A stretch of DNA of 7,127 nucleotides from contig URJY01000047.1 in NCBI GenBank assembly GCA_900548275.1, positions 1-7,127 on the forward strand, given 5' to 3'. Origin of the DNA: an uncultured Opitutales bacterium (GTDB taxonomy: Bacteria > Verrucomicrobiota > Verrucomicrobiia > Opitutales > Intestinicryptomonadaceae). This document shows, one piece after another, positions 7,071 through 7,127 of the stretch; position 1 is the stretch's first letter, and every line of letters starts with the position of its first letter. The notes beneath the pieces were generated by a model, which saw only the letters and a list, made by a program, of their open reading frames with translations, did not search any database and was not told where the DNA came from. The translations under genes and the position numbers were made by a program.

Positions 7071-7094
7071 ACTTTTTTATATCTGTGATTATAC

Positions 7095-7114
7095 GCGGCA
7101 ACTATAGTTGCCGC
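7095..7114. promoter_or_regulatory. Perfect 20-bp palindrome upstream of valS
   Basis: GCGGCAACTATAGTTGCCGC is its own reverse complement over all 20 bases. As RNA it would make an 8-bp stem with a TATA loop. On the plus strand it is followed by TTTTCCGTTTCTT, as in an intrinsic terminator, but no plus-strand gene is recognised to its left. On the minus strand it abuts TATAAT (7093-7088), which has no -35 partner at 17 bases. It may be an operator, or a terminator shared with a gene beyond the right edge. Nothing else is recognised between 7071 and 7127. Confidence 0.45.
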
Positions 7115-7127
7115 TTTTCCGTTTCTT

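Noticed and set aside
7064..7089. Two CTGTCA/CTGTGA-like hexamers resembling a Pho box
   Set aside because: They are 19 bases apart instead of the 11-base repeat needed for PhoB binding, and they lie before valS rather than ppk1.
7032..7127. A T-box riboswitch controlling valS
   Set aside because: The visible leader is too short, no conserved T-box sequence or antiterminator is seen, and the predicted promoter lies almost at the start codon.

Overview
This window holds three complete protein genes, all read from the minus strand. They run in the order valS (valyl-tRNA synthetase), ppk1 (polyphosphate kinase 1), then an exported protein of unassigned function that looks like a carbohydrate-active enzyme. 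Together they fill most of positions 176-7031. No tRNA, rRNA, CRISPR array, transposase, phage gene or defence gene was recognised.

Organism: the DNA is moderately GC-rich with a strong preference for G/C in third codon positions. None of the three starts has a well-placed Shine-Dalgarno sequence. The valine enzyme has general features that I associate with the Bacteroidota and PVC side of the bacterial tree. A Gram-negative bacterium is likely, perhaps of the Verrucomicrobiota/Lentisphaerota group. This is an inference from remembered family sequences and is of low to moderate confidence.

Layout, from the right: positions 7032-7127 form the valS upstream region, with a good sigma70-like promoter (TTGACA, 17-base spacer, GATTAT) placed so close to the start that the mRNA would be almost leaderless. 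A perfect 20-bp palindrome lies further upstream. valS (7031 to 4326) is full length. Positions 4181-4325 hold a terminator-like hairpin with a competing alternative stem, then an inverted repeat next to a possible -10 box in front of ppk1. ppk1 (4180 to 2114) keeps all the catalytic residues I could check. Only 36 bases separate it from the third gene (2077 to 176), so these two are probably co-transcribed. Positions 1-175 carry no convincing gene but are rich in repeats: a two-copy hairpin repeat that begins at the stop codon of the third gene, a heptamer-based AT-rich array, and a 12-bp stem-loop.

Functionally, valS and ppk1 are housekeeping genes (translation, and phosphate/energy storage with stress response). 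The exported protein is probably an accessory function that merely sits beside them; nothing shows that the three proteins work together. I found no convincing undescribed multi-gene system. The items most worth a second look are the unassigned exported protein, the repeat region behind it, and the regulatory structures upstream of valS and ppk1.
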